A stretch of 64,000 nucleotides of DNA from Limnephilus marmoratus (Eukaryota > Arthropoda > Insecta > Trichoptera > Limnephilidae). Of this stretch, positions 43,126 through 53,859 are shown in pieces. The position numbers and the translations under genes are program-made. The stretch covers positions 13,349,721 through 13,413,720 of the forward strand of contig OU862928.1 in NCBI GenBank assembly GCA_917880885.1. The letters are read 5' to 3'. The notes under the pieces are model-generated. The model ran no database searches. It saw nothing but the letters and a program-made list of their open reading frames with translations, and had not been told where the DNA came from. How positions within the stretch are numbered: position 1 is the first letter of the stretch; the number at the start of each line of letters is the position of its first letter.

Positions 43126-43970
43126 ATTTGAAAATTTGGGCAGGGGTTTGCCTCAAAAATCGTGATTTTGTGAAAAAATCCAGATGTTTTGGAAATTTGT
43201 TGAAAATTTTTCAAAGTCCAAAAACGAGAAAAATTTGGGCAGCGGTTTCCCTTAAAAAACTTGATTTTGTGAAAAAATCCAGATGTTTTGGAAATTTGTT
43301 GAAAATTTTTCAAAGTCCAAAAACGAGAAAAATTTGGGCAGCGGTTTCCCTTAAAAAACGTGATTTTGTGAAAAAATCCAGATGTTTTGGAAATTTGTTG
43401 AAAATTTTTCAAAGTCCAAAAACGAGAAAAATTTGGGCAGCGGTTTCCCTTAAAAAGCGTGATTTTGTGAAAAAAATCCAGATGTTTTGGAAATTTGTTG
43501 AAAATTTTTCAAAGTCCAAAAACGAGAAAAATTTGGGCAGCGGTTTCCCTTAAAAAGCGTGATTTTGTGAAAAAATCCAGATGTTTTGGAAATTTGTTGA
43601 AAATTTTTCAAAGTCCAAAAACGAGAAAAATTTGGGCAGCGGTTTCCCTTAAAAAACGTGATTTTGTGAAAAAAATCCAGACGTTTTGGAAATTTGTTGA
43701 AAATTTTCAAAGTCCAAAAACGAGAAAAATTTGGGCAGCGGTTTCCCTTAAAAAACGTGATTTTGTAAAAAATACCAGATGTTTTGAAAATTTGTTGAAA
43801 ATTTTCAAAGTCCATAAAATGAAAAAAAAAAAATTGCGCAGCGGTTTGCCTCAAAAAACGTGATTTTGTGAAAAAATCCAGATGTTTTGGAAATTTGTTG
43901 AAAATTTTCAAAGTCCATAAAATGAAAAAAAATTGGGCAGCGGTTTCCCTTAATGGAACACGTTTTTAGA
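43126..43970. repeat. 99-bp tandem repeat, about 8.5 copies
   Basis: The spacing between 'gggcagcggtttccc' motifs is 99 bp (one step 100, one about 103). Units are highly similar; the last two carry 'aagtccataaaatgaa' in place of 'aagtccaaaaacgaga'. The period is 33 codons, so open frames span units on both strands. The array lies about 1.1 kb inside the 5' LTR on the element's own strand, where other LTR elements carry leader or packaging sequence. Confidence 0.92.
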
Positions 43971-45045
43971 ATTTATTCCGATGTTTTTGAAAAAGGTTAG
44001 CAAATTTGCAAAAGTCCGGAAATAAAAAACGGAAACGAGGTTCGCCTTAAACGAACATGTTTTTAGAATATTTCCATTTCCTTTCCAAAGGGGGGTTCTT
44101 CAGAAAAGGAAAGAAATATTTTTTCTTTTATACAAGTTTTCGTGGAAGTATTTGTTTGAAAATTCAACAATGTCTTGGGGAATAGTTTTTTTTATTTACG
44201 TGGCTAGACTGTAGCCTGATTTGAGCTTCACCAAATATTGGTATTTACACGCCAACTTCCTTTCGTCATAACAAGTTATATACAGATATTGTATACGGTT
44301 GTAATGTTAGCTTTCGAGGAATCGACGTCAACGCGAACTAGGCATTTTTCGAATTATGTCGTCTGTTTCTTTATGAAAGATGATAGGTGCGCAAGAAAAA
44401 GGGAGAAACGGACGACAGAAGTACAAAAAAATGCCCAATTGTCAAAAGGTAGAAAGAATTTAATCCACTTGTTTCCCTTAAGCTGCAAAATATGCCGTTA
44501 TATATACAGGCCAGTATTTTGCGAAATAGTCCCCTACCCGCAGAATATGTCGATATCAAATACAGACCAGCACTCTGCGGAATAAGTTTATTAATAAAAA
44601 CTGGTTAATTAACTTTCGGGAAACGAAGCGGGTAATTGGTTTATCATATACAGGATTTTAATTGTTGAATAACTTTGTTTTAAATATTTGTGTACATTTC
44701 CACTATTAATCTTGTATTTGAAACTAGCAAATTTAGTCGGTCGACACTTGTAAACACTATATTATTCACGACGGCAACTTTCTTGGTTGAGCACTTTACG
44801 TAGGAATACCGGTGATAATGTTTTGTCGAGTGACGACTCGAAAATGAAGGAATCGTGCCCGTGATAATTTAAATTGCAATTCGAAGTTACAATCGCGCCG
44901 GGGTTCTTGATGGAAATGCTAGACAAATTGGGGATAACGAGACAAAACATTATACATTATAAAGTTTAAATAATTGCTGATTGAAGAACGAGACTGTGGG
45001 ATCGTGAAGAGGGAGGAAAAAAAAATGCCACACGTCGGGCGACAG
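43971..45045 (-). other. LARD-like leader and primer binding site
   Basis: This is the element's 5' internal region on the minus strand. The first ~19 bases after the LTR fit a tRNA-Lys primer site with three mismatches. No open frame of note follows. The two duplicated phrases 'cagtattttgcg' and 'cagcactctgcg' (44511-44580) are short repeats. Confidence 0.5.
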
Positions 45046-45719
45046 TGCTAGCATTGGTGCTACTTGCGGCCAACGCCAAACCCAAAACCTGGAAAGGACA
45101 TGCAATAAACAGGCCGGCGGCTAGCTCTGCACAGCCGGCGCGAGCAAGGTCCCTCTTAAACCCAGGGCGAGTGTTTGTGGTTCGCTTGTAAATTCCTACT
45201 TCCCTTCCTTTCCTCACAATCTCCAGGTCTCCTTCCTCAATCAGAACACAGTTGTTATGCACGAAAAAGGGTTTATTAATTTAAAGGTGAACAGGATTAT
45301 ACACAAGCCAGCCTCGGCACTAAACACATGGTTATTTGGCTAACTAAAATGCTATTGTTCTATCAACTCTCTCTCTACGCGTATATAGTGAAGTTAAATG
45401 TCAGTTCTTAGCACACAGAGGGGAAGGAAGGTTCATTTGTACTCACAGGCAGGATATAGGTAGTCGTCAGAAGGTACTGGTATTATATACTTCACACAAT
45501 TAAAATTAAACATCGCGAAGTCAGTTTACGGCGGGCGCCCTAGCGCACCCGCTAGGACGCACTTGTTGTTCGCCCGAGGCCCGGTTGGGGAATGAATGCG
45601 GGGAGCCGCTCGGCGCTTGGCTACGGGCGCCGCGCGGTGCGGGGAGAGGGGGGCGGAGGGCCTGTGCAAGGGGTCAATTCGCTATTAGCTCGCACGGGAA
45701 TCAATTCCGTAACGTAACA
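45046..45719 (-). repeat. 5' LTR of the LARD-like element
   Basis: Same length as the 3' LTR. The differences seen are at the positions corresponding to gcgct/gtgct, gcgtg/gcgcg, gtgat/gtgtt and two A/C or A/T changes near 45497-45510. The putative primer binding site lies at 45027-45045 on the minus strand directly after the LTR. Such near-identity implies a recent insertion, because LTRs are identical at integration. Confidence 0.9.
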
Positions 45720-46882
45720 CCTCATACATCAACGAATCATTGGATAAAGGTGAAAAATGTGCCGGTATATTTATTGATCTCAGAAAAGCTTTTGATAGTA
45801 TATCCCATGAGATTCTACTAAAAAAACTAAACAATATAGGTATAAAAGACAATGCAATTAAATGGATTTCGAACTACCTAAAAAATCGACCGCAAGTCGT
45901 AAAAATAAATCAGATTAATAGCGATAAAGAAATATCAGACTTTGGAATCCCTCAAGGTACAGTAATAGGACCAATCCTTTTCACCATATATGTTAATGAC
46001 ATTTTTTTTCAACCACTACATGGCCAAATTACTTCATATGCCGATGATACGGTATTAATAATTAGCGATAAAACTTGGGAAAAAGTAACATTTAAAGCCA
46101 CCAAAGACATAAATATTTTAAAGAATTTCTTCGACGTAAATTTACTACCACTAAATGGTGATAAAACATTTGTAATTCCATTTGCAATACACAAAAATGA
46201 TACCCCTAAAAACATTGACATCATCATCCATGAAAATTCCAAAACACATAGTAAAAATTATTGTATTCAAAACTGCACAATATTAAAAACAACAAACACA
46301 ATCAAATATTTAGGAGTCATTATCGATAAAAATTTGAAATGGAAGGAACAAATTTGTCAAGTTGTAAAAAAAATTAGAAAATTGATTTATATACTTTTAA
46401 GAATCAGAAATTTTTTATCTGTAAAAAACTTATATCTAATATATTACGCTTTGGTTCAATCAACTTTACAATATGCTATCATTAGCTGGGGATCCGCATA
46501 CAAAACTAATCTTTCCCCAATTGAAGTTTTGCAGAGGCTAATAATTAAAATCATATTGAAAAAACCTTCTGACTACCCAACGGATCAATTATTTAAGGAA
46601 TTCCAAGTACCATCTTTCAAAGATCTATACAATAGAAATGCATTGATTCAAACTATAAAAGAAAAAGAAAAATATCAATTTATAACTGAAAACCGTACTA
46701 GACATAAATATATTTTCTCATGCCCAAAATTAAACACTTCCTTTTCACAAAATTATTATACTTATCAAGGAAGACTTATTTTCAACCGATTACCGGATGA
46801 AATTAGAAAAATTAATGATAAAATCCAATTAATAAACACTGTTAAAAAATATTTTAAAGATAATAAAAAAAAAAAAAACTAA
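45720..46882 (+). pseudogene. LINE-D ORF2, RT palm to C-terminus
   Basis: The frame continues directly after the LTR element: GIFIDLRKAFDSISHEI (first catalytic Asp), FGIPQGTVIGPILF, SYADDTVLI (YADD), YLGVIIDKNLKWKEQI, YYALVQSTLQYAIISWGS and YQGRLIFNRLPDEI. This 380-codon stretch has no stop, so the 3' half is well preserved. The apparent start at 45740 is within the RT and is not a real initiation site. Confidence 0.9.
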
Positions 46883-47090
46883 AAAAAAAAAACTAAAAAA
46901 AAAGTTTCCGACTAATCTAATCTCAAGAACAACTACTTATAACTCAGTTTCCAAGTGATACCCTATTCTTCAAATAAGTTAAATTTTGTATTGTTTTTAG
47001 CAACTATTTACATATCACCGAACTTACAACTTATTGTTTTTTACATTCACATTGTAATTTAAGAACTTAAATATAGCATTAAAAATGTAC

Positions 47091-47134
47091 ACTACTCTTC
47101 CAGACACAAGCTAATGCTTCCATGGAAGAGTGGT
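47091..47134 (+). other. Conserved 3'-UTR hairpin of LINE-D
   Basis: The outer stem actactcttcca/tggaagagtggt is 12 bp with one G-T pair. The inner stem AAGC/GCTT closes a TAAT loop. Neither stem shares sequence with LINE-A's, yet the two-tier form and the ACACA spacer are kept. Confidence 0.72.
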
Positions 47135-47259
47135 ATTAACGTATTTTAAAATGAACATGTACGCAAATTACTACATTATCTAAATGTATATTACATTTTA
47201 TATGCTAAAATAAATAAATAAAAAAATAAAATAAAAATAAATAAATAAAAAAAAATAAG

Positions 47260-47560
47260 ATGGATCAAGGAAAAAAATATTTATGAGATGTAATATTTTT
47301 GGTATGCCTCGTTATTCTCCTGTGCCATTCGTGTGGAAAACGTTCTTTTTTTTTAAATGATTTTCGGCTATGTAATTATTGTTTTTTCTCACCTATAAAA
47401 TTATGTCCCGTCTTTCCGGTTTATAAAAAATGGTCTGATTTTTCGGATTGAAATTTTCAAAAAATCCCCAGGGTTTCAAAAATACGATTAAAAAAATAAT
47501 AATGCAGAATGTCTTAGAATATTTTCCTAAACCGGAAAAAAAATTTAAAAAAATGTGATG
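47260..47560. other. Non-coding interval
   Basis: AT-rich DNA with an 'aaccggaaa' / 'tttccggtt' inverted pair (47411-47424 and 47530-47538). No gene was recognised. Confidence 0.4.
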
Positions 47561-47690
47561 CAAGTGGCCTATTAGCTCACAGGTCAACAGAGATACACCG
47601 AAGTACGTGTCTTCCCTCGTCGAAACAAACTATGACTTTCTATTCGGAACTGTTTGAAAAATTAGCTTGCCCATAGTATATTTTATGCAA
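47561..47690 (-). repeat. Dispersed repeat R, uninterrupted copy
   Basis: The reverse complement matches 26710-26819 and extends across the junction into ggccacttgcat, the sequence that follows the 7.1-kb inverted-repeat block at 33912. It therefore looks like the empty target of that block, though the match on the far side is only about a dozen bases. Confidence 0.6.
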
Positions 47691-48074
47691 CAGAAGAAAG
47701 CAGGATTTTGTTTGTTCTAATTTGTATATTATCCAATTAAGAATTCAAAATCAATTCGAAAAAATGTGTAGCAACCGACATAATGACTGAGTACTTACTT
47801 AGCATTATAATTTCAAACTGTTGCAAGATTAAAAAACAAAAAAGACAATATTTTTACCAAAATTTTATAACATAAAAAAATAAAATGTAAGCACGCAACC
47901 CACAAAACCAATGTAAAACACGCAACGCTCACAAACTTACAAATCATAATATGTGCCGATTTTTATTTTTTTTATTTTTTTTATTAATTTTACTCTTATT
48001 TTTAATCTAATCCTATTTTTATTCAAAAATTTAAAAAAAAAAACACTTTGGAAAAAAATAGTAGCAGATACTCT
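47691..48074. other. Non-coding interval
   Basis: AT-rich DNA with T-runs; no domain or repeat match seen before the left arm of the large inverted repeat. Confidence 0.4.
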
Positions 48075-48095
48075 CGGTATGGTTCAAACGGTGAC

Positions 48096-48184
48096 CCGAC
48101 ATTTGGTCCGGCGACAATTGGTCCGGCGACAGTTGGTCCGGCGACATTTGATCCGGTCGGCAGTTGGTCCGGCGACAATAATTG
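48096..48184 (+). repeat. Minisatellite 'ttggtccggcgaca', left arm
   Basis: About five units of 15-20 bp with the core ggtccggcgaca. The reverse-complement core (gtcgccggaccaa) makes up a similar array at 62738-62850. These terminal arrays mark the outer ends of the large inverted repeat, as in foldback-type elements. Confidence 0.85.
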
Positions 48185-48430
48185 GTCCAGCCCACGGAGG
48201 AAAGAATAGAGTGGAGATGGCACTAGGGCAAACAAGCCCAGCCAGCGCATCAAACAATCTCAAACAAGCCCAAATGGGCGGGGCATGAGCGTGGCTTACT
48301 AGGCCAGTATGATTTTACCGCTCGGCGTGAGCAGACACAAGCAGACATAAACTATAAAGTGCGTTTATTATATTTAAACAAGCAGACGGCTCCTTCGTAA
48401 ACTATAAAGTGCGTTCATTACATTTAAACG

Positions 48431-49371
48431 ATGACGTGCCGTGTGAAGTTTTGTAAAAACCGTTCAGAAAAACAGTTAAAAACTACAGATGGCATTACTT
48501 ATCACCTGTGAGTATTTTTACTTTTGTTTTTTATAATAAATTGCTCATACAAAATTATTTTTAAAAATTTAATAAATCTGCCAACGACCTATGGTATAAG
48601 CTTATTACACTAAAAATAAACATTTTTTCTAAAAATTAAAACATTCGAATGCTAGATAAAAGAACATACTTTCGAAATCCATTTATGATTTTTTGTGGAA
48701 AAGGGTCAATACGTCTAAAATCTGATTTAAAAATGACATATTTCTGTTTTTCTCTGGTAATACCCTCTTAACGGAATAGATTATGGCAAAGTTATGCGAT
48801 ACTGGGCTTTGAAGAAACTTACTTTAGAGCTTATAATCGCACAGCATTGGTTAGCGTTCTTATTCCAAAGAGTAGGTATGATTACCGGTTATGGCTATTT
48901 TTTGCTGCAAGTATATTATTTATTGATATTTTGATCTTACAGGTTTCCGGTAGATCCAGTGGTAAGAGAGCAGTGGAAGAAGCTTATAGATAAAGATGGT
49001 TGGAATCCAACAAAAAATTCAAAAATTTGTTCTAACTACTTTAAAGATTACGACTTTTATACAACCAAAAATGGACGAAGAAAACTGCGACCAGGAACTA
49101 TCCCTGATTTGTACTTGGAAAATGAGGTATGTATCATTAAAAGTATTATAAAGATTGGTTGGACAATTCTATTACAAAAATGAGGGAGTATTTCACCATA
49201 CTCTTGATAGATACGATAACTTATATTGTTATACTATCATAATTCATATAATTCGTTTTTTTGTAGGAACCTCTTTCTTTAGAACCAATGGAGGCGCTGA
49301 ACTCTGAGCCCGATTTTTCTGAAGTAGGTGCAAGTGAAGAGATAAATTTGCTCTGCCAAATCAATCTCTGA
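48431..49371 (+). CDS. THAP-domain protein, three exons (P-element type)
   Basis: Exon 1 is 48431-48507, exon 2 48943-49126 and exon 3 49267-49371. Donors are gtgagt and gtatgt, acceptors ttacag and ttgtag, and phases match, giving 121 residues. The THAP pattern is clear: TCRVKFCKNR, ITYHLFPVDPVVREQWKKL, W.P and KICSNYFKDYDF, then the closing PGTIPDLYL. In the C2CH zinc set the final His is replaced by Tyr (CSNY). Exon 3 is acidic and ends at TGA. The family binds DNA; in P elements this is the transposase N-terminus. Here only that part remains, so a repressor-like role or a dead remnant are both possible. Confidence 0.7.
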
Positions 49372-49559
49372 AAAATATTGCGACATACGACTAAAATATT
49401 TTGCTATTTGTGAAAACATGACCACAACGACAAGATAAACACTAACCAAACTTATACTATTTAAAGGAGAGTAACGTTTTTTAATTTAATTTATAATTGC
49501 AGTAACGTTGTATATCCAACGGGTTCTTGCATTTTTATCAATCGGTCTGTAATTTTATA

Positions 49560-51100
49560 CATATTAAGCGGCTTTTTGTATTTTTTTTATTTATTATATT
49601 TTATTTTAGTAATTTGTACATTTAAGTTTACAAATTTCTAATTATTTATAATATTTCATATTGCAAACTAAATTAGTAGCTCCTACAATACGTCTTGAAC
49701 TTTCCAATTGGTGTGGACTTTAAAGTTTCTGGTAGCTTGTTATATAACTTCATCCCTTTGTTCAGTAAACTGTTCTGCGTATTTGCCTTGTCCTTTTTTT
49801 GAAGCCTGATTTCTTTGCACGTTCTTGTGTTATGTCTGTGAATGTCCTAGTTGAATATAATTTTATTTGAAAAAGTATTTTGGTAAAATGTTGTTAATTA
49901 TTTTAAGTATAAATATTATCGTATTCAAGGTCAGCATCTGTTTCACGGTTGGTCAATACAGTTCCTTTAACATTTTGTTTATTTTTGAAAATCTATTTCG
50001 CCGTAATATTATTCTCATTGCCCTGTTTTGGAGAATTTGAAACTTATTTTGTTCTCGTTCGTTGTGTATATTCAGCATGCTTGTTGAATGTTAGTTTGAA
50101 ATTTAATATAACTCCAGAGTATTTCATTTCAGTAACATTTTCAATAATTTCACCATCAATTTTAATTTTGCTTTCACTAGATGTCTTCTTGTATCCGATC
50201 ACCATATATTTTGTTTTGTTTTTTTTTATTTAATTTAAGTTTATTGATTTTTAGGCATCTTGACACATTATTTAGCTCATTATTTAAAATATTTATTAGT
50301 TCTTCATAGTTATCTCCAATTAAGTATATTAGTGTATCATCGGCAAATAGTCGTACTTTGCATTTTGAAAATATTTTCACGATGTTTAATATAAAGAATG
50401 AACAATTGAGGTCCAAGAACCGACCCTTGCGGTACTCCTAATTTATTTTCTATTGGTTTTTAAAACTGATTATTAATTTTTGTTATCTGTTTTCTGTCTT
50501 TCAAATACTCTTCTATTAATGTAATGGCTACAGATAAAAAAACAATTTCTTTAAGCTTTTTTATCAGTATTTCTCGATCTATAGTTTCGAATGCCCTTTT
50601 AAAATCCAAAAATATTGCTAAAATATATTTATTACTATTCATTCCTTCCTTCTATTCTTCGACAATTGCGTTTAATGGTGTTTCACGTGAGTTATTAGAT
50701 CTGAATCCTGATTGCTCTTGGTATAAAATATTGTGTTTATCTAGGTTTTGTAAGATTTGTTCTTTTATTATTACTTCAAGAATCGGTTCATATTTTGGTA
50801 AAGTGTTGATTGGTTGAAATTCTTCACATTTTCTTGTATTTTTAACCTTTGGAACCGGTATAATAGTAGATAGTTTCCATGACTGGAAATTTTCCTTCTT
50901 CAATCATCTCATTAATAATATTTAATAGATTAGATCCAATATCTGGAAAAGCATTTCTTATTTTACTAATAGTTAATCCATCTGAACTATTCTTTGATTT
51001 TATTTTGTTTAAAATGTAAAATGCTATCCTTTTTAAAAAATTAAAAAAAATAAAATTTCCTTGACTTTGCGGCGCTCGTACGCTAAAACTATTCATTTTA
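49560..51100 (-). pseudogene. LINE RT fragment inside the P-like element
   Basis: On the minus strand: KIKSKNSSDGLTISKI (51000), the LSTIIPVPKVKNTRKCEEF block and EQSGFRSNNSRETPLNAIVEE (50903-50652), LAIFLDFKRAFETIDREI (50642-50460), LGVPQGSVLGP (near 50430), CKVRLFADDTLIYLIGD (50350-50300), and a decayed C-terminus near 49700 (MKLYNKLPETLKS in frame). Endonuclease is absent (5' truncation). Several frameshifts. It resembles Jockey-like LINEs and differs from LINE-A and LINE-D. Confidence 0.85.
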
Positions 51101-51763
51101 CAAAAAAGGGTAAGGAAATATTCTCTATTTTAAATACTTACATAACAATTTTCATCGTAAAATGAGTCGGAAAGAAGGTATTGTCAAAGAACTGTCTTTG
51201 GTCGCATTTTTTTGAAAAAGGTGGCGCGAGCAGCAAAGATATGACGTGGCAAAGTGGAAATTCGAAAAGAACACATCGAAAAATATAAAAATAGCAAGCT
51301 AGTGAGGTTAACAATTAAAATAATTACTAACAATTAAATCTACCATGTGAAGAATCAATAAATAAAAAAATAGGTTTTAATGTGAGCATTGAATACCATT
51401 ATGAATTGTTGCTTAGAATGACTTTTTTGTAATAATTTTACATGAAGATTGTGCTTATTTTTGTTGTTGTGTAGTTTACTAAGAAGATATCTAATAAAAT
51501 AAAGTTTATTAATATTTGATATTATTTGTTTTGTCTAACCCTAACCCTTGTAATAAATTTCCAAAAATTAAATAATATTAGAAATAATAGTGTAAAGTGG
51601 TTAAAACTGGGAATTTCACCCTATCTGGCTAGATAGATGGGCGTCTCCATTTTAAATCCCACCCATACTTATCGCGCGCCCCTTACCTCTTACCGCATTT
51701 TGGCGACAAAATTATCGAAGAAAAAGTTCCTATCACCACCTCCACTCTATTCTTTCCTCCGTG
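51101..51763. other. Non-coding right end of the P-like element
   Basis: Contains no recognised transposase sequence. The last 28 bp are the inverted terminal repeat. The transposase catalytic part expected between the THAP exons and this end is missing. Confidence 0.55.
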
Positions 51764-52523
51764 GTCCAGCCTGATCCTTTAGAAGATTTTTTCTTCAAGT
51801 AAGTATGTAAAGAGGATATACGGCCGTACAACCAAAGTCGATGTACTTTTATATCAGAAAGCATCTTGAGTGAAAATCCGATGTAAAATTATTTTTACTA
51901 ACAATAATTTCGACTCTCCGAAGAAGCATGCGGCAATACAAAATACGACATACTTATACGTGCAGTCGGTTTAACAAAAAAACCGTAAAAGATTCCTACT
52001 TGCCTATAACTTTTTAATCTGAATATTACTATAGAGTCCCAACTGCTCTCAATCGTCTCGAGCCAGTGAGTGCCAATAGCATCCCCAATTTTGGTATGGT
52101 GTGATACTGATGGTAGTGGGGAGGGGAAGGAGATGGGGAAAACGTACCTGGTTATTCAGGTCTAATCACGTCATTTCAAGTAATCCGACTAAACCTACAT
52201 ACACTGGACACCAGCGAACAAATTAACAAAATCATACGATATAAATTTTTTTATATTTTTATATTTTAGAACTTTTATCATAACACAAGAGTCCCAACTA
52301 CTCCCAACCGTCTGGAGCCAGTGAGACTATGGCATTCCTAATTTTGATATGTTGTGAGGCTGAAGATAGTGGGGAGGAAAAGGATATGTGAAAAATTATC
52401 CTGGCTATTCAGAGCTAGTCACCAAACACGCCTAAAGCCATTTCAAGTAACGTTTCAATGCTGAAAGAATACCGACGAATAGCAAAATACGACCTTCTTA
52501 TATGCAAAAGATCTACTTAAGAT

Positions 52524-52710
52524 TTAGAAGGCCGGGAACCATTTATTGGATAACCAACATTCCTGCCATAGGTCATCCCAAGTGGTTCTCTACGTTTGAT
52601 GAATTATAAGGGTTTTTGTAGTGATGTTTGTCCAGGTCTAGGTGGCGAATGCTTTTCCTAATCTACTGCGTGGCGGTCCGGATAGGGAGAGATGCTTGAG
52701 GCAGATATAA
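52524..52710 (+). repeat. Family A-related segment in the left arm
   Basis: It opens 'gggaaccatttattggataa', matching the first part of family A copies 1 and 3, then continues 'gtggcggtccggat', which is shared with 61750-61993 in reverse. Family A may thus derive its 5' part from this larger repeat. Confidence 0.6.
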
Positions 52711-53337
52711 AAATAATGGTCTTTTTTCTTTATTCCAGAATGTAGGGAGGTGAGTGCAATCCCACACATCCTATATAGTGTATAAGTACATACATAAAAC
52801 ACATAGATATTTATAAAATATGATAATAATAAGAAAATAAAATAAAAATATAAATAAAAACAAATATATATATACGGATAAAAAAATCAGTCTGGGATTA
52901 TGGGAGCCAGTGTCTTTCTCCAATGTTCTTCTAAGCTCGATCCTGAAGTCAATCGGGATTCTATTATGAGAATATTTCTGGAGTGGTTTATCCTTCCCCC
53001 CAGTCCTGCAATCCTGGTTCCTGGAACTCGCCCTTCTGTAAACATTGAGGAGGCACTGCAGTACCTGGGGAGTCCAAACATCAGACGGTAAGCATTGTTA
53101 TATTACACCCGAAGCCTTTCCATGATTCTTTTTTTGAAGGTTGCCCAAAGCTCGCATGTGTACAGGGTGGTGCAAAAGGCTAGGAATAGCGTCCTTTTTA
53201 CCCGTGGACTGCATAGCTGAAACCTTTTACTGAGCATGTTGCATTTTATGCTCAGTACGCGCCTCTGCCTGTCAATATCTTCATCATCTGTTGATTAGTA
53301 TCATCATGTGTTAATTAGTATCCGGCTAGGGTGTCCT
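52711..53337 (-). mobile_element. LINE 3' fragment in the left arm, 7-bp TSD
   Basis: GATATAA flanks it at 52704-52710 and 53338-53344. The right arm has the unoccupied site as GACATAA (61795-61789). On the minus strand it encodes RLVxYNNAYRLMFGLPRYCS-type residues and SSMFTEGRVPGTR (53081-52887), the C-terminal tail of an endonuclease-RT LINE, and ends in an A-rich tail on the left. It is 5'-truncated. Confidence 0.82.
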
Positions 53338-53859
53338 GATATAATCAGGACCTCTCTAGCCGGACTTTCTCGACCCATCGCCTTGCTCCGCAATTTTTCT
53401 GGCTATTCAGATCTAGTCACCATACACGGCTAAAGCCATTTCAAGTAATCAGATTAAACCTACATACACTGAACAACAGCGAAATTTTTTTTAAAATTAT
53501 GTGTTATAACTTTTTAATATATTATATATAACACAAGAGTCCCAACTACTTCTAACCGTCTGGAGCCAGTGAGACTATGTCATTCCCGATTTTGATATGT
53601 TGTGAAGAAGATTGTGGGGAAGGGAAGGAGATGTGGAACATTTTGCTGATGTGAAAAAATGTTATTTAGATCTAGTCACTAAACACGGCTAAAAACATTT
53701 CAAGTAATGTTTGATTTCGGAATACTGACGAATAGCAAAATACGACATACTTATATGTATAGGTATATCTAAAACTAAGATACCTACACTATATTCTAAA
53801 ATTGAAAAATAATGCACAAAATATAATATTCTTTTAAATTTGTACCAGAAACCGCCCGG

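Larger units (their letters stand above)
38081..45719 (-). mobile_element. Young non-autonomous LTR retrotransposon (LARD-like)
   Basis: Two 674-bp LTRs (38081-38754 and 45046-45719) differ at about five positions by eye (~99.3 percent identical). CCTC at 38077-38080 and 45720-45723 is a 4-bp target duplication inside LINE-D. Read on the minus strand, the LTRs start TGTTACG and end TAGCA. A purine tract (ggcgaggggggaag) precedes the 3' LTR. The bases after the 5' LTR (TGTCGCCCGACGTGTGGC) match a tRNA-Lys primer site at about 15 of 18. The 6.3-kb interior has no recognisable gag or pol. Gypsy-like by duplication length and primer. Confidence 0.85.
36358..47225 (+). mobile_element. LINE-D, endonuclease-RT LINE cut by an LTR element
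   Basis: ORF2 starts at 36358 and runs to 38080. It is interrupted by the 7,639-bp LTR element and resumes at 45720 to finish at 46882. The 3' UTR with hairpin (47091-47134) and TAAA-rich tail ends at about 47225-47260. Net length is about 3.2 kb. No own ORF1 is visible because LINE-C lies directly upstream. RT blocks place it near LINE-A and LINE-1. Confidence 0.88.
48193..51763 (+). mobile_element. P-like DNA transposon, 3.57 kb, 8-bp TSD
   Basis: Inverted ends CACGGAGGAAAGAATAGAG match over 28 bp with one mismatch. Both sides carry GTCCAGCC (48185-48192 and 51764-51771). The right arm of the large repeat has a single GTCCGGCC at 62736-62743 in the same context, i.e. the empty site. An 8-bp duplication plus a THAP-domain gene at the 5' end fits the P superfamily. 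No transposase core was found; a LINE fragment fills 49560-51100. Confidence 0.85.
48075..53780 (+). repeat. Left arm of a large imperfect inverted repeat
   Basis: This pairs with 61386-62860 in reverse. Matching blocks are a minisatellite (48096-48184), 51772-52520, 52524-52710 and 53345-53720. Differences in length are due to the P-like element and a LINE fragment inserted in this arm only. Inside the arm a ~200-bp unit ('gagtcccaactactc...gccagtgagactatg...gtggggagg') occurs three times (near 52035, 52290 and 53535). No transposase belonging to the arms was recognised. Confidence 0.8.

Noticed and set aside
43020..43911. Repetitive open frames of 120-150 codons on both strands
   Set aside because: They follow the 99-bp tandem repeat; the same repeat is open on both strands, so there is no support for a real protein.
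43126..43970. CRISPR-like array
   Set aside because: Units are contiguous with no unique spacers, and the context is a eukaryotic retrotransposon.
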